A stretch of 64,000 nt of DNA from Trileptium ribeirensis. Its lineage: Eukaryota; Nematoda; Enoplea; Enoplida; Thoracostomopsidae. The position numbers were made by a program, and so were the translations under genes. Numbering within the stretch: position 1 is the first letter of the stretch; each line of letters opens with the position of its first letter. The DNA lies in NCBI GenBank assembly GCA_030248225.1, contig JASANE010000546.1:1-64000 (forward strand), given 5' to 3'. This document shows, one piece after another, positions 52,229-62,580 of this stretch. The notes under the pieces were generated by a model. It saw nothing but the letters and a program-made list of their open reading frames with translations, was not told where the DNA came from and made no database searches.

Positions 52229-54429
52229 TCAATCATGATTATGCATACACTCCAATAAGTTTAGAAACTTTATATCACAATGTCCATAAGCATAAGATGT
52301 AACTCCGTCGTTCAGAATGTATCTTTTATCATCAAAAGCTGATAAACTAGTCTTGTTCAATGTAACTGTGTTCAATAAATGTTTATTCGACCAAATCATG
52401 TTCATCTGGTGTCGCAGCTTGCTGCTATTCAATAATGTATCCACGTAGTTTTGATGTTTAAGTTCATTCTTCACAACTACCTTCTTGATGCCTTTTGCCC
52501 GCTTCTTCTCTTCATCCCCGCATTTGATACTGTACATTTTGGAACGCAATCCCACAAACTCTTCTATTGCGATCCCCACCGTTTCGTCTTTCATCTTTCC
52601 CAATACCTTTTTGTTAACTGTTGAATAATGTGGGTGATCCATCGGGTAGTCGCTTGTATCGAAGAATGAATTGTTGTGTGCCATGTCGTCGTAAATGTCA
52701 TTGGTGTTGACTTGATAACATAATGAATCTGTATCCGTAAAAAGGAGTCGACATTGGTTTCCATACATCGCTTTCATGTAACCGTAATGAAATTCATACA
52801 TAAGGGTTTTTGAAAGGTCTAGAATGGTAAAACCGACGTAAATAGGTTTGCATAAATTGATCGTTTTACGATGCATCTTCACTGCAACGAGGTCTTCTTT
52901 AAAGATTGATGACATTGAATATCGGGGGTTTGCAACTAATTTCGTGTATCGTTTTTTGTCCGTGACTAGGTGCACATCAACGTAGCCCCTCACGTTCTCC
53001 ATTGTTTTACCATACACCGCATTGTTGAGAAGTTTGTAAAGATCTTTTTCGAAATCGCTAGTCGCCGCCTTTCGCATTTCTGTATTGAACGTTACATACC
53101 GCTCGATCCACGCCCATTGAAAGAATGATACAACACGGTGTACCTTTGTAAGTTTTATTCCGAGATTTAGATATTGCTGTAGGTTGCGAATATGTACTTT
53201 GTAGTACTTTTTGTTATTAAGGTTTGGTACCAACTTTTGCACTGTCGAATTTGTGACGTTGAGTGATTGCTTGATCACCGTGCAATACGATGATAACTTA
53301 TCGCACGTGATATTCAGACGTTCCGGTGCGAGTGGGTAATCGTTGTGTAAATCGTGGAGTTCATCGGGGTACTCCAAATCCACTTCCAATATATACCCAG
53401 TGTCACCATTAGTATCAACTGATGTCCAATCAATTGTCTCAATCTCATTGCGCGACATCCATTTAAATGTATGACATGGTAACTTCTGTACCATCGACCA
53501 TCCATATAAATTGTTTGCATCGAGGTATATGATGTAGTTGCTGGGTTGCGATGGGTCGTATCCGTCGATATAGGGGTTGTTTGCCCTCGCATATCGGTGT
53601 GAAATTACCGACACCCCACCGCGTATGCCTTCTTCGAAGAAGGAATACATATCGCCATCGTCTATAAGATCCAATTTGACGCCGGTGAACTTGAGACATG
53701 CATCCCACGCGAAACTGGGGAGTGTGATGTAATGAACTGGGTCGAGTTGGTATTTGTTTATTGCAAATCTTCGAAAGTTCTCGAACACATCGCATAATAG
53801 TAAAACGTCCGTTTTGAGATATAGATCGTGGTACTCGCCCATGTTGTTGATCCCCATCGTCTTCCACACTGTTTGAGCATGTATGTAATCCTCATTGTTG
53901 ACGCTGTCGCCATTGAGAGATGAATAGAACGCTGACTTTGGGGGTAGTGACGTTTCGTTGAATCTATCCTCATTATCCATGTATTCGTAGGGGTAGACAC
54001 CTTTACGTACCATTAGATCGATTTTGTCACCAAATGATTTCTTCGTAGCATTGAATGCATCGGTGCCATTCTTTTTCAAGTTGCTGGTAAGTGATTGTAA
54101 CGATGTGGTGAGAAATTGAAACGTATCAACAAATCGAATCTTCCATCCAATTTCTTCCTGTTCGTCTTCCTTGTCGTCATTGCCCAATATAAAGTCCACC
54201 CCATCAACATCTTCATCCCAACATTCCTCATCATCATCATTGCCCTCATCATCAGCTGTATCCAATATAAAAGGGTTTTTGTTTCTACCGATACAGCTAA
54301 CTTGTCGTCCCTTCTTGCCTTTCTTTGATTTCCGTTTGATTGAGAATGTCATGTAGTCTTCCATCCCCTTCGCGATACATTCGATCTCGAGTCCTTGCTC
54401 TCTACAAACTGCTCCGATTTCTTGCATGA
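52229..54429 (-). pseudogene. polB: DNA polymerase B, C-terminal part after the frameshift
   Basis: About 730 residues. A basic/acidic insertion (KRKSKKGKKGR, then DDEGNDDDEE and DEDVDGVD, about residues 33-95) separates exonuclease motifs II and III (FVDTFQFLTTSLQSL). Then come polymerase motif A (YLDANNLYGWSM, about 303), motif B (LLNNAVYGKTMENV, about 468) and motif C (FTDTDS, about 565). These are features of protein-primed family B polymerases of Polintons. The frame has no start codon of its own at the join, so it should be the continuation of 54430-56268. One base appears missing near 54450-54470. Programmed frameshifting or a sequencing error are alternatives to a real mutation. Confidence 0.9.
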
Positions 54430-56268
54430 TCAAATGTCCATCATACCGTCGTAGGTTATGAAATAAACCGTGACGTCACGACTAAGATGGTAGCCAATGT
54501 TACATTTGAGGTGTGCTGCACCACGATAACGCCCACATATATGACAATGATCCTTAGCTTTGTTGTCTTTTGTCAACCACCCACCACATAGATAACACTT
54601 TATCGCATCCCTATGATTGATACGATCTTCATCTGTCATTATGATTGATTTTTGGTTGTTCATAAGATGTTCTTGGAACGATGTTGAGAGTTCTATCACA
54701 TTGCGAAGAAATTTCTTGACCACGTCGTCACCGCGATATACAATGGGGTCTCCAATTTTGATCATGTCGTAACAGCACCCAAACGCTTCCACTAGACCAT
54801 ATCCACATGGGGTATGTCGCTGATATACGCTAGTGTATGATGTAGTAGATGAAGGTTCACATGTATCAATTTTTTGTAGTATACATTCGAAGTCCGCGTA
54901 AATAACGTATGGTGCACGTTGCATGCGTTGAAGGTTGCGAAATTCGAGAGTTGAGTTGGGAAGGGGGACCTGTACGCGAGATGGTTGGTCGTTGCGACAT
55001 TGTTTCACATGTTCATTGCGTTGTTCCCTGGTGTAGCATGGAATTAAACACTTGTCGCAAAAATATTTCTTCGTCTTATGTCGTCTTTGATCATGTAATA
55101 ATGCATCCAAGCTGCGTACCAAACAATAATGTCCTTTGTATAATAGGAGATGGATATATTGCTGGTGTAGAGTCTTTGAAATGTATAGTGGGTAAATATC
55201 GCCATCCTCCAATCCATAAACGTTCACTGCTATATTGTTTTGCAGCTCGACTCGTGGTATGTCGAGAAGCCTGACGGGGTATTCGATTCCATCCATATTG
55301 AGTTCTTCCGCAAATGGTTCGTAGTTGCTAACTCGTTCCGCGTGTTGCTTGTAATCCAACGGTTTAACCGCGGCCAAGACCGACCACAAGAAGCATTTGT
55401 TGTCGTTGTTCTGAATGTTGAGAACAGCATGCTTGTTTCGAATTGACGCTGGAAGTTGGTGGTATGAAGACGCTCTTAGGGGTCGGTAGATGCTGATATG
55501 AACATCAGCGTGTTTCACATCTTGTAGAATCCAACCTGATCCGCGTGCCTCGAAATCCTCGAAATTCTTGGTGATTTCTTGATAAACATCTGCAATTTCA
55601 TCCGGTACGTTTGATCCTGGTAGTATCGATCGTGATTTTGCGTTAAAATGTGCTATCATGGTCGACCCGTCGAGCTTTGTGAGAACGCACTGAACGCTGA
55701 TCCACAACTTGACTCCATGCTGTCGTCGCCGAAAAACTATATTTTCCAATATCGATCTTGATTGATTGAGGAACGTTGAAAGATCGTTAATTACATGCTT
55801 CGGGACCATGTAGTAACTGCGAATATATCCTTTGAGTGCGGTGATCCATTGACATACGTCGATTGATTTTGTTTGTTCCACCAATGTTGTCTGCTGCTTG
55901 CACCCGTTTGTATTGTTCGCCATATTCGTCAATTTATCGAGATCATCTTCAACACATCGCGTTTTTGCTGGTATTATTTCATCTCGGTCCGCCGATCGTT
56001 TCTGCGCCGTTGTTTCGTACTGTGGTACTGCTTGACTGAGCTCTGAAACGCTGTTGTGCTGCTTGTCTGATATCTTAGATTTTTGACCTGTTGACGTTGT
56101 CTGGTTGTGCCATCGCTTGACGTGTCGCACCAACGTGTCTTTGCGTGAAAACACATTGCCACATTGTTCGCACTTCCATTCCATCGCTTTGTGAATACTT
56201 TGATTGTGTCGTGTTAAATGATCACGTCTCGAGAATTCGATATTACATTGAACACACCGTAGTGCCAT
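54430..56268 (-). CDS. polB: Protein-primed DNA polymerase B, N-terminal part
   Basis: 612 residues before the shift. Two C2H2 zinc fingers open the protein (C5/C8/H21/H26 and C33/C36/H49/H54). A long N-terminal region follows that, in relatives, includes terminal-protein-like functions, then exonuclease motif I (YADFEC, about 457) and a Cys/His cluster (DHCHICGRYRGAAH, about 575) typical of Polinton polymerases. The frame ends at 54430 just where exonuclease motif II should be; that motif is readable in the neighbouring frame. It replicates the element from protein-primed ends. The start is the first ATG, only 11 nt after a late-type motif; a start further in would lose the first finger. Confidence 0.9.
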   Translation of the reverse strand: MALRCVQCNIEFSRRDHLTRHNQSIHKAMEWKCEQCGNVFSRKDTLVRHVKRWHNQTTSTGQKSKISDKQHNSVSELSQAVPQYETTAQKRSADRDEIIPAKTRCVEDDLDKLTNMANNTNGCKQQTTLVEQTKSIDVCQWITALKGYIRSYYMVPKHVINDLSTFLNQSRSILENIVFRRRQHGVKLWISVQCVLTKLDGSTMIAHFNAKSRSILPGSNVPDEIADVYQEITKNFEDFEARGSGWILQDVKHADVHISIYRPLRASSYHQLPASIRNKHAVLNIQNNDNKCFLWSVLAAVKPLDYKQHAERVSNYEPFAEELNMDGIEYPVRLLDIPRVELQNNIAVNVYGLEDGDIYPLYISKTLHQQYIHLLLYKGHYCLVRSLDALLHDQRRHKTKKYFCDKCLIPCYTREQRNEHVKQCRNDQPSRVQVPLPNSTLEFRNLQRMQRAPYVIYADFECILQKIDTCEPSSTTSYTSVYQRHTPCGYGLVEAFGCCYDMIKIGDPIVYRGDDVVKKFLRNVIELSTSFQEHLMNNQKSIIMTDEDRINHRDAIKCYLCGGWLTKDNKAKDHCHICGRYRGAAHLKCNIGYHLSRDVTVYFITYDGMMDI

Positions 56269-56272
56269 AGCT

Positions 56273-56279
56273 TTTAAGA
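56273..56279 (-). promoter_or_regulatory. Late-type motif before the polymerase gene
   Basis: TCTCTTAAAAGCTATG. The motif starts 11 nt before the ATG at 56268, much closer than the 34-39 nt seen elsewhere. Either transcription starts within the motif or this gene differs. Confidence 0.55.
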
Positions 56280-56290
56280 GATTATAACGT

Positions 56291-56519
56291 AAATTAAGTT
56301 ACTAGCTTTATTAATAATTTCCTAAAATCAATGACTGTTTGTTAGTGAGGCAAAACGAGAATTATTTGAAAAATATAAATTCACTTCTTTTTATACTCTA
56401 AAATCTGGCACTGTGCCAACCAGCTAAACCACGCGCTGGTAGGGAAGAACATGTTTGAGTAATCTAATACATACACCAAATCTCCGATTTTCGAAAACTG
56501 TGCCTAAGATTGCGATGGG
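56291..56519. other. Flank of the Polinton, nothing decisive
   Basis: AT-rich DNA. A tRNA-like A-box word (TAGCTGGTTGG on the minus strand, about 56420-56430) has no B box behind it, so no RNA gene is called. No inverted copy of the left flank was found. Confidence 0.4.
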
Positions 56520-56965
56520 TATGTTTCCCAGTGGAGAATAATGTGCTACCTCTATGGGTATATTAAAACACCAAAAACACTATACGCCTCTACGGACGTG
56601 TTAAAAAGCCTAAAACAATATTACACCCTTATGGATTTGTTAAAATACGGAAAATATTATCATACACTTACAGATGTGTTAAAACGTCGAAAGCAATATT
56701 ACACCGTTACGGGTGTGTTAAAATGTCGAAAACACCATTACACCCTTACGAATGTGTTTTCTAGTCGAAAATAATGTATTACTCCGACGAGAGTGTTTCC
56801 TGGTTGGAAATAATGTATTACCCTGATGGTAGTGTTTCCTGGTCGCAAATAATATACTACCCTTACGGATATGTTTTCTAGTAGAAAAAATATACTACCC
56901 CGACAAGAGTGTTTGCTGATCGAAAATAATATACTGCCTTTAGGGATGTGTTTTAAAATGGAATG
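56520..56965. repeat. Minisatellite of about 45-55 bp units
   Basis: Repeated words of the type TGTGTTAAAA-x-GTCGAAA-x-CA-x-TATTACACC-TTACGG drift to TGTTTCCTGGTCGAAAATAATGTATTACCC units toward the right. About nine degenerate units follow the polymerase end of the Polinton. It could belong to the element's terminal region, as Polinton ends often contain tandem repeats, but no partner exists at the other end. Confidence 0.7.
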
Positions 56966-59577
56966 CGCATAGCACTGTAATGAGTATGTTTGCTATCCAC
57001 AGTGATGACCATCTTCCCAATTAGTCCTGATATAAACACCATACAAAGTTCCACCATGTTGAAAACAGGGATGCAGGGAAGGAAAGATTTAGAATTTCGT
57101 ACACATAGGTACCAAAAATTGTTTGGTCATTTAGTTGCCCCCCCGTAAAACAAATTTCTGCCTACACCTCTGGTTAGGAAGTTGGTGAAATATACCACTA
57201 CGTATCATTTATTATTAGTTTGGTTAAGAGCAGGATAAAACAGAGAGCTATAAATACGACCATCCATGGTCACGTCACGAGTCAAATGAAACCTTATTTA
57301 AAACCAAACTGAAGCCTAAAAATGAACATAAGGTGCTTGCATATTATATGAGCGTCACCTAATTAAATATTCTGATTTTTGTGCATAGCTAATGAGATAT
57401 CTTGGCATATGGTGTTTGCATACTTAATGAGCGTTAAGTAATTAAATATTCTGAGTTTTATGCATATTAAATGAGGTTGAGTTGTATAACTGACGTAACG
57501 TTTCTGTTTTGTTTTATTAAAAAGATTTAATTTTAACAGAGACACCTTAATATTTCAGCTTATCAAATCAACGAAAATTAAAGCTATATATATATATATA
57601 TGTGAAGTAGACATGTATACCAATATATATGTATGCCTGCGCACCTATGTACATACATTCAACCAACACACGACTCACCAACCGCCGACCTCCGCCGGCG
57701 GGGGGTAAAACCCCCATTTTTCATCTACTGATGCAAAGGGAGAGAGATATGAGAGAATATATATATAGAAGAGATTTGGCGCGCTAGCTATGATAGATAT
57801 ATCAACGACGACCAATCATAAACTACTCGCCCACGACCCATGACAAACCCACCAACAGCTTCAGCACCATACTACGCTTTCAGGCACTACAGAACGCACG
57901 AACGACGTATCCGAACCCACAGCCACAAACTAGTAGCTACGCGAACCGAGTAGACATTGCAGAGGAACGGACATAAACAGGGAGAGAGCGGAAAACAGAA
58001 GAGCAACACAAAACAGAAAAAATCGAATGGAAGGGGAAGAACGACACAGACCGAGCAAGAACAGAGACAAGAGCACCACGCACGCGCGCAGCGGGCCACA
58101 CGGATCACACCGAGAACGAGAAGAACGAAAACTACACACACTACGTCTACCACAAACACCAAAAGCAATACAACGACTAGAAAAGCATAATGAAAAATGA
58201 CAACAGAATAAGAAGGTACAGGGAGACGAGGAGACCAAATGACCCCGCCAAGCTACACTCCATTAGATAGGAGTCTGGAACACGCGCGGAACCACAGCAT
58301 ATTCAAAGAATCAAGAGAACAAGATAGAAGACGAGAAGACACGAGAATAGACAAGACAGAGAAGACAAGAAGCGAAACGAAGGGACAAGAAGAACGAAAA
58401 GGGACGAGAGACGAGAAAGAAAGAAAAGAGAAAGAGGAATCATGAAAATCTCTTTTTTCTCTGTCGCGTCATTCATAAATCAGTTTTGGATGGACGGATT
58501 TCGGCAATTTTTTATTTAGAAATAGTGACGACGATGTACCGTTTAGTTGTATACTAACAGCTCCGACCCGATCTTTCCGGTTTTTAAGGGTTCGTCGTCA
58601 AATCTAACCATACGTATACACGTTTTTCACAGCCCATATCTCGCCATAGAGGCTTCGCATAGAAAAATAGAGAATCAACTTATCGAGATATACAACTTTA
58701 CTAACAATGTTTTTTGTGGGAGCACTCACTGGGCCCGAATATGGTTCTAGTCCGAATATAATATAGCCAGAAATAGCGATTTTTCACATTTCGTCGTGTT
58801 AATGTTTATTTTTACGTACAATGCGTATCTATTAGATTATCAAGCACACTGGATACGATGGCTTTGCCATCTTGAGTCTAAATTGACTATATTATACCTT
58901 TTTATGGGGTTTGAAGGGTTTCAGACGATTTCATTTGGTTTATGGTCACTCAATCCGATTTCCAGAATATTGCCGACCTTCAATAATTTGGTATATGGTA
59001 CATATATCTTCAGTAATTTGGTATATATAATCGAAAATACTCTATAATATATGGAGACTTTTCTGTATGCTGAATGCGGTGTTTGGCTGTATAGACTACA
59101 GCATGCATATTTCATGGGTTTTCAAATGGTGTAGGCTCAATGAACACAATTTTCAAAATATAGTTTGTCTTGGGTTGTTCAATTATGTATTGTATACAGG
59201 TCATCAAAAATTGTCTATATAGTTTTTCCGGCAGGCTGAATACGATAGTTTGGTTATCTAGAGCCAGACACAAGTAGTTGATGCGTTGTTAGTTGTTTTC
59301 GATGGGTGCAGTCTTCAAGAGGTCTTCGGGTGGTATGTACATCAAACACAGCGTGTTACATCAATTAAACAAAATGATAAATTAATCAAAAATGAAATCA
59401 CGCCCGCTCTGTTTCACCCTCCATCGCATGCGAGATACTCATTTGTTGAGCTTAGCTTTTCACAATAATTACTATTTAAATTATTGTGTTATCATGGAGG
59501 TGGTGGAAGGGGAAAGTTTAATCTTTAACGATGAAGCATAGAATACAATTCTGGAGAACTGTATATATGTTTTTCAG
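56966..59577. other. Non-coding stretch with a T-poor tract
   Basis: Includes an (AT)n microsatellite at about 57583-57601, a short GC-rich hairpin (CCTCCGCCGGCGGGGGG, about 57690) and a tract at about 57830-58440 in which the plus strand is strikingly poor in T and rich in A, G and C. Open frames there exist on both strands because of composition. No exon upstream of 59578 could be joined to the Ig exons. Confidence 0.45.
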
Positions 59578-59795
59578 ATAAGCCAAAAATTGATTCATTT
59601 TCACCTATTGATAAACCAAATACAGTAATGGTTCGTCAGCTTCCTGGACAATCAGCGGAACTACGTTGTGTTGTAAGCGGAATCCCCGACCCCAGCATTG
59701 AATTTGTGCGCGGAGATAGTGGGACGACTGTACTGCCGTCGGAAAGTGTTACAATCGAAACCGAACAAGGAAATCCAGCTACTGCAACGATTAAG
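59578..59795 (+). CDS. Ig (I-set) domain gene, exon with first half of domain
   Basis: An internal exon between a TTTTTCAG acceptor and an AAG/GTATTA donor. It starts with two bases of a split codon (phase 1 intron before it) and ends in phase 0. It encodes the first half of an I-set Ig domain: KPKIDSFSP, VRQLPGQSAELRCVVSG with the first cysteine, IPDPSIEFVRG where Trp is usual after the Cys but is replaced here, and NPATATIK. The partner exon is 60763-60862. The family includes cell-adhesion and neural receptors; the gene cannot be named from one domain. Other exons lie outside the window. Confidence 0.82.
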
Positions 59796-59816
59796 GTATT
59801 ATTTATTGTTGTTGAG

Positions 59817-60260
59817 CGGAGCTCGGCAAAGCCGAGCGAAGCGTTTTTATTTTCTGTCTGGGAGTAAAAAGGTCGATGTCCGTTCGTTCGTTCGGTCCGA
59901 CGGATCTCAATAACCACTGAACGGATTTTAAAAAAACTTTTTTTTTGTTTGAAAGCCTATCATGTCAGAGTGTGCACCTGATATTTGGGATTAAAAAATT
60001 TTGAGTGGTTAATTAGTAATTAGCTAATTAGTTAATTTTATGCAGCTAAAATGGAGAATTTTGCAATATTTGTGTTATTTATTGAAATAGAGTCGTTTCG
60101 ATCGAACCATTATAGGTTTTTGGGTCGAAGAATTCAAATATAATATTTTACCAATGATTAAGCCCTATGCAATGTAGTTACAACAACATGAAATTGAGTA
60201 CATTCGTAATGCCACAGCCCAAGCTCCGCTCACAAATGTAGTTCCACTACCGACTAGTTG
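59817..60260 (+). repeat. Dispersed repeat, copy in the Ig intron (AGCTCCGCTCA family)
   Basis: Starts TTGAGCGGAGCTCGGCAAAG and ends AGCTCCGCTCACAAATG, then ACTACCGACTAGT. Nearly co-linear with 14796-15253 in the same orientation, with small indels. It sits wholly inside the intron between the two Ig half-domain exons. Confidence 0.8.
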
Positions 60261-60762
60261 AGCACATTTTGATATAGCATGAATTTCTCTATCACTGGTG
60301 CTAGTTAATAGTAGTTAATATAATAAGTAATACAATAAAGTACTTGTATACGTTGAGCATGATTGTGCCCTCACTTTTTCAACAAATTTAAGAATATAAT
60401 TTTTTTAATTAAATGAACGAATTCGAATGCTTGAAGTTATATTTTGGCTTAAATGTATACCTGATGTTTATATTGAAAGTAGGAAAAATATATTGCACAT
60501 GTAAGACAGTTTTTTCTGATTGTTGAAATAAGCAACGTAAGGGTGTTAGTTATCAGGCTAGTATCGATTAGGAAACAAGTCTCGATTCTCAGATGAACAT
60601 TATGCTTACATAGTTTGCAGCAAAAACTCTCATCATTATTTGGAGTAAACGCAAATATTAGCGTTGAAGTAAATCGTTTTTATTGCAATTTAATATTCAG
60701 TAAATATTCTCCATTTTACCAGAAGTCAGCACAAATATTTTTAGCATCTGAATTATTTTTAG

Positions 60763-60862
60763 TTCAACTCGTTGAACAATGATGAGTTTGGCGCATACAC
60801 ATGTCGAGCTTCTAACACTTGGGACACTGTAGATTCGACACCTGTAAAGCTTATACTAGTTG
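60763..60862 (+). CDS. Ig (I-set) domain gene, exon with second half of domain
   Basis: A 100-bp exon between a TTTTTAG acceptor and a G/GTGAGT donor, entered in phase 0 and left in phase 1. It reads FNSLNNDEFGAYTCRASN, with the D-x-G-x-Y-x-C core around the second cysteine, then the last strand STPVKLILV. Together with 59578-59795 it completes one Ig domain with phase-1 introns on both outer sides, the symmetric arrangement of shuffled Ig modules. It is too short to stand out as an open frame. Confidence 0.85.
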
Positions 60863-61482
60863 GTGAGTCTATTATTAGTTTTATTATGCAGCTCTTGTCC
60901 ACAATATGAATCAGTACTGCTGTTTGTGGCGATTGCAATAGCCAATGCGACATAATCATTGCGTAGACAAGACCCATTTGGCATTAGCTGGCTACAGGTG
61001 CATTCTGGGAGAAAACGAATACTGACAGTATAATTTGTCGCCGCTTGAATTGCTGCATATTTTTGTTACTCCTGATCAGAGTTTTGTGGTTTCGCGAGTA
61101 CATAATTTAGCTATGCAGCACTACGATTACCGTTTGTATCACCATTTTTCAGATAGACCTATTTAAAAACTTATATAAATGGGTCTATTTGTCTCCACTA
61201 CAGAGCTTTTACTATACTAAACAGGAAGAAATCTAAAAATTAAAATGAATGTTGTTTTGCTATTCGAAAAAAATTCTAAACCATTTCGCAAGAATATTTC
61301 GATGCATTTCAATGAAGGTATATGTTGGAACTTTAAAGTAAAAATTTGGAAAAAATTGATAATAATGACGACTGAGTGCAGGAACGCAGTATTACATCGG
61401 TTAAAGAAAGTTTCTGGAGACGATATTTAAAAACTAAATGGACTTTCGGCCTAAATGACAAATTTGTTAATGAATCTTATAA
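60863..61482 (+). other. Intron or intergenic sequence after the Ig exon
   Basis: No further Ig exon was recognised. The frame at 61245-61430 has no domain features and lacks convincing splice sites. Confidence 0.4.
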
Positions 61483-61490
61483 CCATCCAG

Positions 61491-61670
61491 CAGGGAATAA
61501 CCGGAACCGGAACTGACCATTTAAACCGGATCCGTAACCGGAATTTTCCAATTTGTCGAAAATTTCAAACAAAATTTTAAAAATTCCTGTTCTGCTATGG
61601 TTTTTGCCTTTTGCCGGAACCGCAATCGGAACACACTTTTCGCCGGAACCGGAATTCCGGTTACTCCCTG
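61491..61670. mobile_element. 180-bp hAT-type MITE
   Basis: The terminal inverted repeats are CAGGGAATAACCGGAACCGG and, from the other end, CAGGGAGTAACCGGAATTCC. A perfect 8-bp target-site duplication CCATCCAG lies at 61483-61490 and 61671-61678. CAGGG termini and 8-bp duplications identify a non-autonomous hAT element. The interior is rich in CCGGAAC words and has no coding capacity. Confidence 0.92.
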
Positions 61671-61802
61671 CCATCCAGTATGTTATAATTTTATGGGTAT
61701 GGTTAAATGTGGGACTAAAAGTCATTCAAGGCGCAGGGCAAGTAGATTGATAGATAGATGGTCCATTAAAGTTTTAAATCAACTTACTCAATCTATTGAC
61801 TA

Positions 61803-62580
61803 GTGAAGCTCGCTTGCGAGCCAGAATTCGAGTGGTGAGAACAATCCCCCGAAGCAGAAGTGTGAAAAATATTTGACACTCGCAATGAGCTTGTCGGCCC
61901 AGAAAACCCCATAACCGACACTAAAACCAACAATAAACACACATTCAGGTGCTTTTCCCACGACTTCTCACCAAAAATTTCGAAAACGTCATTTTTTTAT
62001 GCCAAGTATGAAGTGTAAAAAAATAATTGCCCAACAGTATTTTTAACACTTGCAATGAGTTTATCTGCCCAGAAAACCCCATATAAGACACTTAAAGCAA
62101 CAAAAACACACATTTAGGTGCATTTCCCACGACTTTTCACCAAATATGAAATTTGGCGCCAACTATAAGCTTATAGATTCCAGATTCGGAAGTAGTTGAA
62201 AAACTTGTTATATATCATTGGAAAGCTATGGTAAAGCTACATGGAATATGCCTATTAGTTTGCGGATACCTCGTTTACTTTATGAGAAAAGTCGCAAAAA
62301 CTGGAGGGGTGCCCGAAAAATAGGCCAAACTTTTCCTACGGCAAAAAATTCAAAAATCGGGATCCGTCACTACACCTAAATTGCCCATTGCGGTTCGAAT
62401 GAGCTATCTTGCATCAAAATCCGCCCAACCGTTATCGAGATCCAGGTTCGACACACACGCACAGATAGGACTTCCTCAACCCCCCTCCAGAACCAAAATT
62501 GAAAATTCTCGTTCCAGTCGAATTCAATTAGGGAAGTTATATATGGATATGTTTTTTAACGCAAATTCGCAATTCTAATA
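61803..62580. repeat. Unclassified dispersed-type repeat with internal direct repeats
   Basis: Starts with a palindromic AGCTCGCTTGCGAGC. Two direct repeats of about 120 bp (from 61870 and 62040) share GCCCAGAAAACCCCATA and CCACGACTTTTCACCAAA-type words. The right part carries TCCGCCCAACCGTTATCGAG followed by CGACACACACGCACAGA, a combination I associate with short interspersed elements in invertebrates. No ends with a target duplication were found. Confidence 0.5.

Larger units (their letters stand above)
44352..56290 (-). mobile_element. Polinton/Maverick (adintovirus-like) element
   Basis: An 11.9 kb block with every gene on the minus strand. Identified parts are PolB, chromodomain integrase, packaging ATPase, double jelly-roll major capsid protein, penton-like minor capsid protein, TBP-like protein, NADAR protein and small basic proteins. 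This is the hallmark set of Polintons, double-stranded DNA transposons that can form virions. The adenovirus-type cysteine protease is not visible, nor are terminal inverted repeats or a 6-bp target duplication; the left side abuts an artefact-like tract, so a piece may be missing. The only clear breaks are one shift in PolB and perhaps one at 45.3 kb, so the insertion looks young. Confidence 0.93.

Noticed and set aside
53314..54000. Minus-strand frames of 80-134 codons inside polymerase
   Set aside because: Shadows of the PolB frame.
56402..56446. tRNA or tRNA-derived SINE head on the minus strand
   Set aside because: An A-box-like word is present, but there is no B box, no cloverleaf and no anticodon arm.
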